Assembly: GCA_001644045.1 (NCBI GenBank)
Contig: LUUF01000079.1
Coordinates: 124,001-188,000 of the forward strand
Direction of reading: 5' to 3'
Source: Methylomonas methanica
Lineage (GTDB): Bacteria > Pseudomonadota > Gammaproteobacteria > Methylococcales > Methylomonadaceae
Length of the DNA: 64,000 nt
The notes below the pieces were generated by a model. It saw only the letters and a program-made list of their open reading frames with translations. It was not told the origin of the DNA and made no database searches. The position numbers and the translations under genes were made by a program. Positions 9,427-20,235 of the stretch are shown here, piece by piece. Position 1 is the stretch's first letter; every line of letters starts with the position of its first letter.

Positions 9427-9638
9427 AGCGGGTGCTCGGGATCGATATAAGGATGTTGGCCGTCCTTGCTTAAGCGGGTGCTTCCACTGCGATTACTGTT
9501 ATGAAGTGTAGCGAAGTTCGTTGGAATGGATATTTAAATCGCAAAGTGCCAACGGAGCTGGAGTTTGTTTATTTGAAAGTTCAGTAAAGTCGTTCGCTGT
9601 CAAATCCTAAGATTTAATTATTTGAACCAGCATGAATT

Positions 9639-9667
9639 TTGATTCCGCACGGAAACTTGCATATGAT
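9639..9667 (+). promoter_or_regulatory. sigma70-type promoter of the OmpA/V4R/Roadblock operon
   Basis: TTGATT, 17 bases, then TATGAT, placed 88 bases before the first gene of the operon. It lies in the 328-base gap (9427-9754) between divergent genes; nothing else was recognised in that gap. Confidence 0.6.
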
Positions 9668-9754
9668 AGCCACACAGACGTAAGTCGGTGCTTGCTCATA
9701 TTGCTCCTGCAAACATTACGCCGGCTTCAGGCAAACGGAACTTAAGGGAATTCC

Positions 9755-10579
9755 ATGAAAAAACCTCGTTCGCTCGATCTCGACGGCCTGGATGGCATTA
9801 TTCCTTCTACGGATAAAGCGCGGCTGAAATCCGGCAACCCTCAAGATAAAACAGACAAAACTTTAAGAAAGCCGATGCGCAGCAACGCGCCCTGGTTGCT
9901 TGGCGTGATTGGTTTACTGGCCTTGGTTGCGGTATTAATACCAAATTTGATGCAAAAGCCGGAAGCCATTAACGAGACCGCAGCCCTCAGTAATCAGGCA
10001 ATACCGGGCGCAAGCCATGTGTCAGAACAGGTCATAGCGACAGACAAGGTCGACACCGAGGCACCGAAACCGCCTGCTGAACCGACTTCGACCTTGGTTG
10101 CCGAGGCTACACCGCAAAACGCACAGCAGTCAGCCTCTAGCGATGCCAAAATGCAAGCATCCGATGCGCTGCCTGAGTTACCCAGCGAACCCACTGCGGC
10201 GGGTGTTCCAAAATCGTCCGCGGATAACGCCGCTCAGGCTGCTAACTCGGTAGCATTTACCGTGTATTTCAAATTCGATTCCAGCAAATTGACGCTGGAA
10301 TCGACCAACAGCACCAACGCGTTATTGAGTGCGGCAAAAAACTGTCAGAACCGGATTAAGCTGAACGGGCACACCTGTAATTTGGGTAGTGATGCCGCTA
10401 ACGTGCAATTGGGTTTGGCTAGGGCAAATGCGGTTAAAAAATTATTGATCGCCAACGGTATCGGCGCAAACGTCATCCTTACCGCATCGGAAGGCATGAG
10501 AAAACCCGCGGCACCGAACGATACCAAAGAGGGCCAGGCCTTAAACCGTCGGGTCGAACTGCAGTGTGTGGATAATTAA
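9755..10579 (+). CDS. OmpA-family protein with N-terminal membrane anchor
   Basis: 274 residues. A short basic cytoplasmic tail is followed by one membrane segment near residues 48-68 (WLLGVIGLLALVAVLIPNLM), a low-complexity Ala/Pro/Thr linker, and a C-terminal OmpA-like peptidoglycan-binding domain from about residue 165. That domain contains VYFKFDSSKLT, NGHTCNLGS and the closing NRRVEL. The usual second-strand GHTD reads GHTC here. It probably links the inner membrane to peptidoglycan. It starts an operon with V4R and Roadblock proteins 23 bases or more downstream, suggesting an envelope-linked signalling or polarity module (inference). Confidence 0.85.
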   Translation: MKKPRSLDLDGLDGIIPSTDKARLKSGNPQDKTDKTLRKPMRSNAPWLLGVIGLLALVAVLIPNLMQKPEAINETAALSNQAIPGASHVSEQVIATDKVDTEAPKPPAEPTSTLVAEATPQNAQQSASSDAKMQASDALPELPSEPTAAGVPKSSADNAAQAANSVAFTVYFKFDSSKLTLESTNSTNALLSAAKNCQNRIKLNGHTCNLGSDAANVQLGLARANAVKKLLIANGIGANVILTASEGMRKPAAPNDTKEGQALNRRVELQCVDN

Positions 10580-10602
10580 CCGAATTTAAGAGGATAGACG
10601 CC

Positions 10603-11151
10603 ATGATACAAAACACTAAATCAGACTATCAGATAGCCCAGCAGCAAATTCTCGACGGCATCATTTCCGGCGAGTTCGATATCGAAAACCGCAAGGATCT
10701 GGGGCCGCTGATTCCGATCCGTTTGTTTCAAGCCCTGCGCATGGTGGCGTTGGGTTCCAATGTCGAGGACATACTGGGGCAGGGCGCGCCGTCGCTGGTT
10801 TACCATTCCGGCCAGAGTTTGGGCCTGGCGATGGGCCAGATTGCCGCCGCCAATATCGACAAGGATCTGGAAACCTATGTCGGCAAAATCAAATTGCTGT
10901 GCCGGCAGCTGAGCATCGGCTTGGTGGTACCCGATAAAGTGGACCTGTCGGCGGGAGTGTTGGAGCTGCGGGTGGACGAATGCGTCTCCTGCGCCGGAAT
11001 TCATCATGTCTCCGCGCCTATCTGCCATTTCGAAGCCGGCATGGTCGGCGGTATCGTCAGAAGCTTTTTCAATCGCAACGTAAAGGCCACCGAAACCAAG
11101 TGCAATGCGTTGGGCGACAAGACTTGTTTAATCCGTGTCGACTTACTGTAG
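10603..11151 (+). CDS. V4R-domain protein
   Basis: 182 residues. The C-terminal half matches the V4R (4-vinyl reductase-like) small-molecule-binding domain, with its cysteine pattern CVSCAG, ICHFEAGMVGG and ETKCNALGDKTC. The N-terminal half (about residues 1-90) is helical and resembles the dimerisation part of stand-alone V4R proteins. V4R domains are thought to bind hydrophobic or aromatic ligands, and the cysteines could hold a metal. There is no DNA-binding or enzymatic domain. It sits between an OmpA-like anchor and two Roadblock proteins in an operon, so a ligand-sensing role in that module is inferred. Confidence 0.85.
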   Translation: MIQNTKSDYQIAQQQILDGIISGEFDIENRKDLGPLIPIRLFQALRMVALGSNVEDILGQGAPSLVYHSGQSLGLAMGQIAAANIDKDLETYVGKIKLLCRQLSIGLVVPDKVDLSAGVLELRVDECVSCAGIHHVSAPICHFEAGMVGGIVRSFFNRNVKATETKCNALGDKTCLIRVDLL

Positions 11152-11184
11152 GTTGATAACCATTAAAAGAATCAGGAGAGCACT

Positions 11185-11598
11185 ATGAGTAGTAACGTCC
11201 AATTTCTCGACCCGCGAAAATCTCAGAACAACGAAATAGATTCCATCTTGCGCAATCTGATGAACATCCAGGGCGTATCGGCGGCGGCCATTGTCGATAG
11301 CGACGGTTTTGTCACGCATATCCACCGCGATTTCGAAATCAACACCGACGCCATCGGCGCTTCCGTCCAGGTGGTGTTCGGCGCGGCGGCGAAAGCGGCG
11401 CAACACGTCGGCCATCATTTGACTAATATGGTGATCTGCGAAAACAACGACGGTTATATTTTATCGACGCCGATAGACGCGGGTTTTATCCTGGCCCTGG
11501 TAACCCAACGCGAAGCCTTATTGGGCCGGGTGCGGTTCGAATTGAAAGAAACCATTCCGGTATTGAAAAAATTGTTCACCAGTTATCTGGCCAATTAA
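11185..11598 (+). CDS. Roadblock/LC7-domain protein
   Basis: 137 residues covering one Roadblock/LC7 domain (IQGVSAAAIVDSDGFVTHI at the core strand, then the amphipathic helix and ILALVTQREALLGRVRFEL). In bacteria such proteins dimerise and regulate small GTPases of the MglA type, as MglB does. No MglA-like GTPase is in this window. A ribosome site (AGGAGAG) precedes the ATG at 11185. It is the third gene of the operon and is followed 20 bases later by a second, divergent Roadblock-like gene. Confidence 0.88.
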   Translation: MSSNVQFLDPRKSQNNEIDSILRNLMNIQGVSAAAIVDSDGFVTHIHRDFEINTDAIGASVQVVFGAAAKAAQHVGHHLTNMVICENNDGYILSTPIDAGFILALVTQREALLGRVRFELKETIPVLKKLFTSYLAN

Positions 11599-11618
11599 CC
11601 GCTGCCTAGAGCCTGAAC

Positions 11619-12062
11619 ATGCATTGGTTTGAATCGCAGTTGGCGCAGCTAGATACGCTCGCCGACGACTATCTCTCTGCGCAACGGCAACCGGCCGCCG
11701 ACATCGTCAATGTCAGCGAAGTCACCCGGCTAAAGCGCGCGGCATTCATCGACGCGGTGCAGGCCTTGGTGGATAAGGTAGTCAAGATCAAGGGCGTGAG
11801 CGCCTGCGCAGCCTACCACGACGGCCTGATCCTGGCGCAGTCGGCCGAAGCGTCCAACATGGACGCGTTCGGGGCGATTATTCAGGAAACGATTCGCGCC
11901 GCTCAGCATGGCGAAACCTCCCTGGACCTGGGCGAGATCGAACAGATCGTCATCGTCGGTGCCGTCAACAAGCTGGCGATGCTCAGCGTCGGGCCTATCA
12001 TTCTCTGTATTTCCAGTCCCAAGGGGGTCAATTTGGCTTCTGTTTTGAGTCAGGCCAAATAA
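11619..12062 (+). CDS. second Roadblock-like protein
   Basis: 147 residues. After an N-terminal helical stretch of about 45 residues, the segment KIKGVSACAAYHDGLILAQS and the following helix and strands (QIVIVGAVNKLAMLSVGP) match the Roadblock/LC7 fold, though more weakly than the preceding gene. The two could form a heterodimer. It is the last gene of the four-gene operon. An overlapping stem (12064-12081) and a terminator-like hairpin at 12254 follow. Confidence 0.75.
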   Translation: MHWFESQLAQLDTLADDYLSAQRQPAADIVNVSEVTRLKRAAFIDAVQALVDKVVKIKGVSACAAYHDGLILAQSAEASNMDAFGAIIQETIRAAQHGETSLDLGEIEQIVIVGAVNKLAMLSVGPIILCISSPKGVNLASVLSQAK

Positions 12063-12253
12063 ACCAAAAGCACTGACTTTTGCTAGAGCTCGCTTCATAG
12101 CCTAGCGGTTTTCTCAACTGCGGGACTCTTGCTCTGCTGCCGGCCCCAAATTGAAAAGAGCTCTAAAGTATTTTGCTGCTTGAAATTTGGCATTCAGGAA
12201 AACTCCGGGTTTTACAGGGGTGATCAATGAATGACGGAGTCTTGTTAAATTCC

Positions 12254-12284
12254 AAAGCCTCTCGGGCTTTGTGCTATTTTTTAG
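12254..12284 (+). terminator. possible intrinsic terminator
   Basis: AAAGCC and GGCTTT pair around a 5-base loop and are followed within a few bases by a T-rich stretch (TATTTTTTAG). It lies in the 306-base gap between the Roadblock operon and the hybrid kinase and would separate the two transcripts. The stem is short, so confidence is modest. Confidence 0.35.
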
Positions 12285-12368
12285 CTTTGACCGATTGTAT
12301 TCCGTTGATTGTCTCCCGAGATGATTCATAAAAAATAATTATAAAAATAGTAAGCGAAGGGGTTGTTG

Positions 12369-15300
12369 GTGGGCAGCGAGGGAGAACAAAAAAAGTGTGA
12401 AGTCGTTGGTATTGGCTCTTCGGCGGGTGGGCTACAAGCCTTAATGCCGGTTATTGCCGGATTAAAGCTGCGGGGGAGATCCGCCTATGTTTTGGCCCAC
12501 CATTTGTCGCCCGATAAACCCTGTTCACTGATAGAACTATTGCAGAATAAATGCGCGCTCAACGTATCCTGGGCTCAGAACGGTATTGAATTGCTGCCCG
12601 ATCACCTGTATGCGTGTCCGCCGGGACACAATATCGAGGTGGTGGATGACAAATTAGTAATACTTCAGTCCGAAGACGCCCAGCCCATTGCGCCGTCGAT
12701 TGATCGATTATTTCGTTCCATCGCTGACAGTCGCCAGGATAAAGCCATCGTCGTTATTCTGTCCGGCTCGGGACACGATGGCACCTTGGGGGCTGAAGCG
12801 GTCGCCGCAGCCGAAGGCTTGGTCATCTTACAAAACCCGGCCGACGCCGTGCATAGCGATATGCCGGAGTCGGTCATCAAATTAGGCTTGGCGGATCTGG
12901 TGGGCAGTTCACAGCAAATTGCCGAGTGGCTGAATCACACCGACGACATCGATTGCGCAATTAACGATGAAGTGACGGGATCCGCAAACGCATTCGCCGA
13001 ATTAATCCGCTTGGTGCACCACACGACCGGCCTGGATGTTAACAGCTATAAGGAAGGCACCTTGCGTCGGCAGGCGTTTCGCCGTTTTCGCAGTCTGGAA
13101 ATCGACTCCTTGGATCACTATGTCGATTACGTTAGAGAACATCCGGAAGAACTTAGCCTCTTGCAACAGCGCTTTATGGTGTCTGTGTCATCGTTCTTTC
13201 GCGATGATACCGCCTTTGCGGCATTGGAGGTCGCATTACGGATTTTGGTCGTCGGTAAAGCCGCTGGCGATTCGATCAGGGTTTGGGTACCTGGCTGTTC
13301 AACCGGCGAAGAACCTTATTCCATAGCGATGGTTTTGGCCGAGATTTTGGGGGACAGGTTAGGCCTTTTCGAGGTGCGGGTGTTTGCTACCGATATTCGC
13401 GATGAAGCGATTGAGTTTGCGCGGGCCGGGGTATACGCATCCCGAGAAATGACTAATTTGAGCGCGGAGCGGCGGCAACGCTGGTTTAAGAATGAGGGGA
13501 GCGGTTGGCGGATTCAGCCGGTTGTCCGTGAGTTGTGTATATTTTCCACGCACAATATTATTCATCACCCACCCTTCATCAACATGGATTTGGTGAGTTG
13601 TCGGAATTTGCTGATTTATTTCAAACCGGCGCAGCAATCAGATTTAATCAACGCTTTTCATTATGCACTGAAACCTGACGGCTTATTGTTCTTAGGAAAA
13701 TCAGAATCAGTGGGGCTAAATTCGCCCTTGTTCGAAGTATTGGATGGCAGTAACAAACTCTATCGCCGTCGTGCCATGGAGACTAGGCATGTACTTCGCT
13801 ATTCGCCGTTTAATACCGCTATCGAAGCCAAGGGAGCCAAGTTGAATATGGGGAATACCAACTATCGGCAAGCGTTAACCGAGCTAGCCATAAACACTTT
13901 GATGAAGGATTATGCGCCCGCCGGAGTGCTGATCAATGACAATTTTGAACCCATACGTTTTTTTGGCAATGGTCGCCGTTTTTTCGGTTTGCCTGAAGAA
14001 AGTACCGATTTTTCAGTCTTTTCGCTGTGTCTGCCGGAGTTGCGTAATGAACTGAAAGCGCTCTGTTTCAGGTCGATGCAAGAAAACTTAAACGTCGCCG
14101 AGGGCGTGACGCTCGATTTAAGTATTGATGGCGTAGCATGCCGGATTAGGCCGAAGGTGACGCGTATTGAGCAGACACCGGGCAGCCATGAATTTGGTAT
14201 CTTAATTACGTTTATAGAGGTTGCGCCGGTCTTGCTCGCCGACAAAACCTTGGGAACAGCTGCACACCCCTACGCCGAAATCGAGCAAATTCGCCGAGAA
14301 TTGGCTGAGAGTCGCGAACTCTTGCACAGCGTGATTAACCAACTCGAATCCGCTAATGCCGAATTGCAAATTCTGCGCGAGGAAGTGCAATGCTCCAGCG
14401 AAGAATTACAGGCCTCCAATGAGGAACTGCAAGCCTCGAATGAAGAATTAACCACGCTAAACGACGAGTTGCGGGTCAAATCAGTGGAGTCTGCCCAACT
14501 TAATGCCACGCTGACAAGTATTCAAAACTCTCTGCGCAGCAGTCTGGTTCTAGTTGACAAAGAAGGCCATGTCACTCGCTACAACGCCTTCGCTACCCGC
14601 GTCTTCGGCTTAGTGCCGGACGATATTGGGCAGTTTTTGTACGGGATTCCCTGTCATATCCCGATACCCAAGTTACGAGATTACGTAAGTAACGTAGTGG
14701 TCAGTGGCGACTCGGTGGTGGAACAGATCCACCACGGGGACTTTCATTTTCTGATGCAGATCGATCCATTCGAGAACGAATCAGGCGACATTGCCGGCGC
14801 GGTGTTGAGCTTTTCCGACATTTCCGAATTGTATTCCGCCGAAGAAGCCCAACGAAATATTGAAGCCCGCTTTCGGCTGTTTATGGATAACAGCTCGATC
14901 GCGGCTTGGATTAAAGACCAGGAGGGCCATTACGTTTATATGAATAAAGTTTTCGAGCAGCGTTTCCATACAAAACTGCAAGACTGGCTGGGTAAAACCG
15001 ATTTTGACATATGGCCGAAAAACGTTGCCGAAGACTTGCGTGCCAATGACCTGATGGTCATGCAAACCGGTCAGGCTTTAGAGATAGATGAAACGGTCAT
15101 CGAAAAAGACGGTAGTCAGCAAATTTGGCATAGCAGCAAGTTTAGCTTCTGTGATGTAGAAGGTCGGTGTTACGTCGCAGGCTTGGCGACAGAGGTGACG
15201 TCTGAGCGGCTGGCAGAGAGGGTGTTACGCGAGAGCGAGCAACGCGTACGTTTGGCCATGGACGCAGCCAGGGGCGGTTCTTGGGAATGGGAATTGGCGA

Positions 15301-17204
15301 CCAATCGGAATTATTGGTCTGACGAGCTGTGGGGTTTGTACAACATTCCCTATGGTTCGGTGGAACCCAGTTATGCGTCATGGCTGGAAACTGTGCATCC
15401 GGACGACATCGCACAAGTAAAAGCCATTAACGCCGCTGCCGTCGCGCGTTTGGATTCGTTCGAAACTGAATGGCGGGTGTTGCTCCCCGCGGGCCAGGAG
15501 CCACGCTGGCTCATGGCCCGCGGTCGGCCACTACTGAATGACGATGGCAGTGTGATCAAATATATCGGTGTGGTCATCGATATTTCCGCGCGGAAGAAAT
15601 CTGAAGAGCAATTGCGCAAAAATGCCCTGTTAGAGGAAGAACTGAATCATTTGCAGGGGCTTTTGGAATCGGCTTTTGCGGGTTATTGGGATTGGAATAT
15701 TCCTAAAGGCAGCGAATATTTCAGTAATACCTTCAGGAGCATGCTGGGTTACGGCGATGACGAATTCCCTAATGTCCCGGAAAGCTGGCAAAAACTCATT
15801 TTTAGCGAGGATTTGCCCGGTGTTACCGAAAAGTTCGCGTGCCATGTAGCGAGTCATGGTGAAGAACCTTATTACAACGAAGTAAGGTATCGACACAAGA
15901 ACGGTTCCACGGTCTGGGTGATTTGCGCCGGCCGGGTGGTGCAGTGGGCGGAAACCGGTGAGCCACTTCGAATGGTTGGGTGTCATATCGATATTACGCA
16001 GATGCACCAGCGTTTGGACGAACTTGTTGAAGCGAATTTGCGTGCTGATACGGCCAACCAGGCAAAAACCGCATTTTTGGCCAATATGAGCCACGAAATC
16101 CGTACCCCGCTCAATGCCATTGTTGGCCTTACCCACATTTTGTCTCGCAAAGTAACGGACCCTGAGCAAACGAGTTTCCTGAAGCAGATTGGCGACTCGG
16201 CCCAACATCTGCTTGGCGTGATCAGCGATATCCTCGATTTGTCCAAGATCGAGGCAGAAAAGTTGGTGTTGGAATCCTTGGAGTTCGATTTAGGTGAAGT
16301 GGCGGCCAAGGTCCAGACGATTATGCACGAATTGGCTGAAAACAAAGGCTTGAGCTTAAGCGTGGATTGCTCAGCTTTAAACTATCAATTGTGTGGAGAT
16401 CCCATCCGGTTTAGCCAGGCGTCGATAAACTACATTAGTAACGCGATCAAGTTTACTGACAAGGGTTTTGTGCAGGTACGGATTTTCCCGGTCAGCGAAC
16501 AGGACGACAAAGTGCTGTTGAGAGTGGAGGTGCGAGACAGCGGACGCGGCATCCCGTCGGATTTGATTCCAAAGTTGTTTTCTGCGTTCGAGCAAATCGA
16601 TAATTCCATCACCCGCAAGCATGGCGGCACCGGCTTGGGCTTGGCCATTACCAAACGGCTCGCTGAGTTAATGGGCGGCCAGGCCGACGCCACTAGCTCG
16701 GTTGGACATGGCAGTACGTTTTGGTTTACCGCTTGGTTAACCAAGGGTAGCCATAAAACTGGCACCAGGCAATTAGTGGATAGCCGCGACGACACCGCGG
16801 AGCAAATTCTACGTAGCCAATATGCCGGCACCCGCTTGTTGCTGGTAGAAGACGAACCGATCAATCAAGCGGTTGGCGTCATTCTGCTGGAAGCGGCCGG
16901 TTTTGAGGTCACGGTAGCGAACAACGGTCAAGACGCGCTGGCTCTGGCCAAACAACAGTCGTTTGCTTTGGTGATTATGGACATGCAGATGCCGGTGATG
17001 GATGGGCTTGAGGCTACCCGGCAGATCCGCTCGCTGGACGGTTGGCAAAATATACCGATTATTGCCATGACCGCGAATGCGTTTGCTGAAGATCGTGAGC
17101 ATTGTTTACAGGCGGGTATGAATGATTTTCTCTCCAAACCGTTTGATCCTGTCAGCCTTTGTGCTCGACTGTTGTATTGGTTGGAGAACAGTGCGCGGGC
17201 TTGA
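12369..17204 (+). CDS. CheB-CheR-PAS hybrid histidine kinase with receiver
   Basis: A 1611-residue cytoplasmic signalling protein. Order of domains: CheB methylesterase ([32 protein letters not shown]; residues about 12-190), CheR methyltransferase ([16 protein letters not shown] near 310 and the later [12 protein letters not shown]), a long coiled coil (about 635-715, with repeated [10 protein letters not shown]), four PAS-like domains (about 720-1215), HisKA ([13 protein letters not shown] near 1240), HATPase ([23 protein letters not shown]) and a C-terminal receiver ([12 protein letters not shown] near 1535). The catalytic Ser/His/Asp of CheB and the phospho-acceptor His and Asp are present. 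Start codon: TTG 12363, TTG 12366 and GTG 12369 are all in frame; AGGGG sits 6 bases before the GTG, which is preferred. No chemoreceptor genes are nearby, so target and signal are unknown. Confidence 0.93.
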   Translation: MGSEGEQKKCEVVGIGSSAGGLQALMPVIAGLKLRGRSAYVLAHHLSPDKPCSLIELLQNKCALNVSWAQNGIELLPDHLYACPPGHNIEVVDDKLVILQSEDAQPIAPSIDRLFRSIADSRQDKAIVVILSGSGHDGTLGAEAVAAAEGLVILQNPADAVHSDMPESVIKLGLADLVGSSQQIAEWLNHTDDIDCAINDEVTGSANAFAELIRLVHHTTGLDVNSYKEGTLRRQAFRRFRSLEIDSLDHYVDYVREHPEELSLLQQRFMVSVSSFFRDDTAFAALEVALRILVVGKAAGDSIRVWVPGCSTGEEPYSIAMVLAEILGDRLGLFEVRVFATDIRDEAIEFARAGVYASREMTNLSAERRQRWFKNEGSGWRIQPVVRELCIFSTHNIIHHPPFINMDLVSCRNLLIYFKPAQQSDLINAFHYALKPDGLLFLGKSESVGLNSPLFEVLDGSNKLYRRRAMETRHVLRYSPFNTAIEAKGAKLNMGNTNYRQALTELAINTLMKDYAPAGVLINDNFEPIRFFGNGRRFFGLPEESTDFSVFSLCLPELRNELKALCFRSMQENLNVAEGVTLDLSIDGVACRIRPKVTRIEQTPGSHEFGILITFIEVAPVLLADKTLGTAAHPYAEIEQIRRELAESRELLHSVINQLESANAELQILREEVQCSSEELQASNEELQASNEELTTLNDELRVKSVESAQLNATLTSIQNSLRSSLVLVDKEGHVTRYNAFATRVFGLVPDDIGQFLYGIPCHIPIPKLRDYVSNVVVSGDSVVEQIHHGDFHFLMQIDPFENESGDIAGAVLSFSDISELYSAEEAQRNIEARFRLFMDNSSIAAWIKDQEGHYVYMNKVFEQRFHTKLQDWLGKTDFDIWPKNVAEDLRANDLMVMQTGQALEIDETVIEKDGSQQIWHSSKFSFCDVEGRCYVAGLATEVTSERLAERVLRESEQRVRLAMDAARGGSWEWELATNRNYWSDELWGLYNIPYGSVEPSYASWLETVHPDDIAQVKAINAAAVARLDSFETEWRVLLPAGQEPRWLMARGRPLLNDDGSVIKYIGVVIDISARKKSEEQLRKNALLEEELNHLQGLLESAFAGYWDWNIPKGSEYFSNTFRSMLGYGDDEFPNVPESWQKLIFSEDLPGVTEKFACHVASHGEEPYYNEVRYRHKNGSTVWVICAGRVVQWAETGEPLRMVGCHIDITQMHQRLDELVEANLRADTANQAKTAFLANMSHEIRTPLNAIVGLTHILSRKVTDPEQTSFLKQIGDSAQHLLGVISDILDLSKIEAEKLVLESLEFDLGEVAAKVQTIMHELAENKGLSLSVDCSALNYQLCGDPIRFSQASINYISNAIKFTDKGFVQVRIFPVSEQDDKVLLRVEVRDSGRGIPSDLIPKLFSAFEQIDNSITRKHGGTGLGLAITKRLAELMGGQADATSSVGHGSTFWFTAWLTKGSHKTGTRQLVDSRDDTAEQILRSQYAGTRLLLVEDEPINQAVGVILLEAAGFEVTVANNGQDALALAKQQSFALVIMDMQMPVMDGLEATRQIRSLDGWQNIPIIAMTANAFAEDREHCLQAGMNDFLSKPFDPVSLCARLLYWLENSARA

Positions 17205-17377
17205 GTTGAATGCTTTACTGCTCGTTCTCGATGCGCATCATGGCGTTTCTGGTTTCTGCTGTAAACGCCACCGGGTGAATTGTGAATTCCGGGCTATCTC
17301 AAAGTAGGTTTCAGTCACCCGAGCATTCCCTAAAATTGCTTAGGGTATTAATCTCAACTAACTGGAATGACGTTGCT

Positions 17378-18202
17378 GTGATTCGAATACCAATGGTCGT
17401 AGCTGCTATTGCAGTCCTTAGCGCTTGTGCGCCGCAGGATGAAACCAATCCCAAGACGCCACTGACGCTGGAAGCGGCTGTCGCCGGCGAATGGCGAGAT
17501 CCCGCCAATGTCGCCCGCGACAACTGGCGGCATCCATTGCAAACGCTGGCATTCTTTGGCGTGAATCCTCGGCAGACTGTGATCGAAATTACGCCGGGTT
17601 ACGGCTGGTATGCCGAGATTCTGGCGCCATTGCTCCGCGAAAACGGCCATTACATCGCCGCCGTGATAAATCCCGATACTGCCGTCAAGCACAGCGCCAA
17701 GAATTATTATGCAAAGCAACTCAACGCGCTTGAACGCAAATTGCGTGCTTCGCCAGGGATATACGGCAGTCCGCAGATTCGGCTTTTCGATGAAGCTAAG
17801 CCGATGTTTGGCGAACCCGCTTCGGCCGATGTGGTGCTGACGTTCCGTAATGTCCATAACTGGCGGGAAGCGGATACCGTCGCATTGATGTTCAAGGGCA
17901 TTTTCGACGTACTCAAACCCGGCGGCACGCTGGGTTTGGTTGAGCATCGGGCAAACGGCGACGTGGCGGACGACGATTACTCGGGCTATATAGGCCAAAA
18001 TCAGCTGATTGCCTGGGCCGGCACCGCCGGCTTTGTGTTGCAGGCTACCAGCGAGATCAACGCCAACCCGGCCGACAGTAAAGACCGCGAGGGCGGCGTG
18101 TGGCGCTTGCCGCCGGCATTCAGCCTTGGCGATAAGGATAGGGATAAATACGCCGCGATTGGGGAAAGCGATCGAATGACGCTGCGGTTTTTAAAGCCTT
18201 AA
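17378..18202 (+). CDS. class I methyltransferase-like lipoprotein
   Basis: 274 residues from the GTG at 17378, which has GGAA 10 bases upstream. The frame is open further upstream to 17282, but the GTG start yields a lipoprotein-type signal peptide ending in VLSAC, arguing for an envelope location. The rest resembles the predicted SAM-dependent methyltransferases of the COG4798 type: VIEITPGYGWYAEILAPLL (motif I region), ADVVLTFRNVHNW and FDVLKPGGTLGLVEH. A lipid-anchored methyltransferase outside the cytoplasm would lack SAM, so the true function of such proteins is unclear. It is convergent with the TonB receptor at 18226, with 23 bases between stops. Confidence 0.8.
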   Translation: MIRIPMVVAAIAVLSACAPQDETNPKTPLTLEAAVAGEWRDPANVARDNWRHPLQTLAFFGVNPRQTVIEITPGYGWYAEILAPLLRENGHYIAAVINPDTAVKHSAKNYYAKQLNALERKLRASPGIYGSPQIRLFDEAKPMFGEPASADVVLTFRNVHNWREADTVALMFKGIFDVLKPGGTLGLVEHRANGDVADDDYSGYIGQNQLIAWAGTAGFVLQATSEINANPADSKDREGGVWRLPPAFSLGDKDRDKYAAIGESDRMTLRFLKP

Positions 18203-18225
18203 ACGAGCGGTTCGAGAATGGGATG

Positions 18226-20235
18226 TTAAAACTCCCAAACCACTTTGCCGTAGACACCGCGTTGTACTTCGGTGGCTTGGGTGAAAGTTTCCTGAATGTA
18301 TTCCAGATGCTGGTTGTCCAATAGATTCTGTCCGACCAGCGATAACTCCACAGCTTGATTTAATTTCCAGGCCAGACGCAGGTCCAGCGTGGTGTAAGCT
18401 TTTATATACGCGGGGCCGCTTAAGGTAAAGGCACTGGCATTGTCCATGTAACGCAGCCAGGCATCCAGGGTGATGTCCGGTATGGGATTGAGCATCGCGC
18501 GCAATGAGGTTTTGTGCTGCGGCGACACTGCCTCCTGATAATACGGGTTGCTGGATAGTTCGGTTTTCAACACGCTATAGCTCAGATCCCAACGCCACCA
18601 ATCCAGCATTTTCCAGACAGCGGATGTTTCGATGCCGTAAGTTTTACCGTTGCCGGAATTGTCAATGATGAAAGGCTGTTTTATAAAAAACGGTAGATTC
18701 GTGGTGTCGATGTTGCCGGCGGTATAGGAACGCAGGTTTTTATAGTCGTTGTAAAACAGTGATACATCCAAGGAAAAAGTATTGCTGGGAGTGTATCGAT
18801 AGCCGGTTTCATAGGCCAGCACTTCTTCGGCTTGATAAGCGTTGGAACCGGTTACCGCGAGCGCGAGCGGTAAGGGCGTGCTATTGGGGCTGGTAAGCGG
18901 CGGTACGACTTGGCCGATTAACTCCATATGCGCATCCACCCGCGACGGAATGCGAACGCCTCGGGAAACGGCCGCCCAAAGCCGGTGGTTGGGGGCCGGA
19001 CCCCAGAGCAGTCGGGCCGTGGGTTGCACCTCTATGCCGGTGTAATCGTTATGCTCCAGTTTGGAACCCAGGGTGAGCCACAGTTGTTCGTCAACCAAGG
19101 TCAATTGGTCCTGTAAGAACGTACTGAAATAACTCTCACCGCGTTGAGGAGGAGTAAAATTGGCAATACTCTGCTTAACTTGGTTTTCTTTGGTGTAGGT
19201 ATACCGATAGCCGGCTCCCCAGATAATCTCGTTCCAATCGTTCAGGGCAAAGCGGTGTTGAAAATCCGCATCTCCGGTATAGCGCTCCTCTTCAATAAAA
19301 CTTTCTCTGCGGTCGTAACTGTCAAAATACAGTTGTAGGGCGTAATTGGAGGTGTCAGAAATGCGATGTTGCAGACGGCCAAGCAAATTGCCGCCGGTGG
19401 CTTGAACCTGGTCGGCGATGGTTTCGCGATAAGGCGCGGTTAGCGACGCTAAACCGATTTGCTGGTTCAAATTGCTGTGATACACATCGCCTTGCACCGT
19501 TGCGGAGTCGGCGGCGGACCAGTCTGAATCTATGCGAAAGCCGCCTTGCATTTTGCTCCAGGCGTCACCGGCGGGCTGGCCGGCTGGTCTGCTGAGGGCG
19601 TCGCGTTCAAAGCCCTTTACATAACCGCGGCCGCTGGTGTTCTCGCTCAATTTTCCGCCATAGCGGAATGAGCCGAAGCCGCGTTCCTCGCTGCCGCCGC
19701 CGGCGCTGAGTAAGCCGCCCTGCGTGTCCGCGGAATGTTTGGTGATGATGTTAATCACGCCGTTAACGGCGTTGGCGCCCCACAGTGCCGCGCCGGAGCC
19801 GCGAATCACCTCGATGCGCTCCACGTCTTCCAGCATCACGTCCTGCATTTCCCAATACACGCCGGAGAAGGCGGGCGTGTAGATATTTCTACCGTCTATC
19901 AGCACCAGTAATTTATTGGAAAACCGGCCGTTAAAGCCGCGCGAACTGACTGCCCACTTGTTGGCATCGATGCGGCCGACGTCGATACCGGGAGCCAAAC
20001 GCAGCGCGTCTGGAATGTTAGTGGCGCCGGCGCGTTTAATGTCGTCGTTACTGATGACGAATACCGCCGCCGCCGCGTCGCCGAGTGCTTGAGCTTTTTT
20101 AGAAACGGATGTAATTTTTACCGATAGCAGTTCTTCTATATTCAAATCGGTTAAGTCTGTCTCGGCCGAGGCAGTTTCCGCAAGGATCGCCAGATATAGT
20201 GCGCTTATCCAAACGGTGTAAAGAGTGTTTTTCAT
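18226..20235 (-). CDS. TonB-dependent outer-membrane receptor, substrate unknown
   Basis: 669 residues from the ATG at 20235; the frame is open upstream to 20322, but only the shorter form starts with a signal peptide (MKNTLYTVWISALYLAILAE, cleaved near TASA). The plug domain follows: DLTDLNIEELLSVKITSVSK, then AVFVISNDDIKRAGATNIPD and the IEVIRGSGAALWGANAVNGV stretch typical of BtuB/CirA-like plugs. The C-terminal beta-barrel ends in YGKVVWEF with terminal Phe. No substrate-specific neighbour exists. The leader contains the GGGTGGCTGAG motif shared with the Fiu-like receptor, read here on the plus strand. Confidence 0.9.
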   Translation of the reverse strand: MKNTLYTVWISALYLAILAETASAETDLTDLNIEELLSVKITSVSKKAQALGDAAAAVFVISNDDIKRAGATNIPDALRLAPGIDVGRIDANKWAVSSRGFNGRFSNKLLVLIDGRNIYTPAFSGVYWEMQDVMLEDVERIEVIRGSGAALWGANAVNGVINIITKHSADTQGGLLSAGGGSEERGFGSFRYGGKLSENTSGRGYVKGFERDALSRPAGQPAGDAWSKMQGGFRIDSDWSAADSATVQGDVYHSNLNQQIGLASLTAPYRETIADQVQATGGNLLGRLQHRISDTSNYALQLYFDSYDRRESFIEEERYTGDADFQHRFALNDWNEIIWGAGYRYTYTKENQVKQSIANFTPPQRGESYFSTFLQDQLTLVDEQLWLTLGSKLEHNDYTGIEVQPTARLLWGPAPNHRLWAAVSRGVRIPSRVDAHMELIGQVVPPLTSPNSTPLPLALAVTGSNAYQAEEVLAYETGYRYTPSNTFSLDVSLFYNDYKNLRSYTAGNIDTTNLPFFIKQPFIIDNSGNGKTYGIETSAVWKMLDWWRWDLSYSVLKTELSSNPYYQEAVSPQHKTSLRAMLNPIPDITLDAWLRYMDNASAFTLSGPAYIKAYTTLDLRLAWKLNQAVELSLVGQNLLDNQHLEYIQETFTQATEVQRGVYGKVVWEF

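Noticed and set aside
15630-16208. 192-residue open frame antisense to the hybrid kinase
   Set aside because: Lies wholly opposite well-conserved PAS and HisKA coding sequence, with no independent signals.
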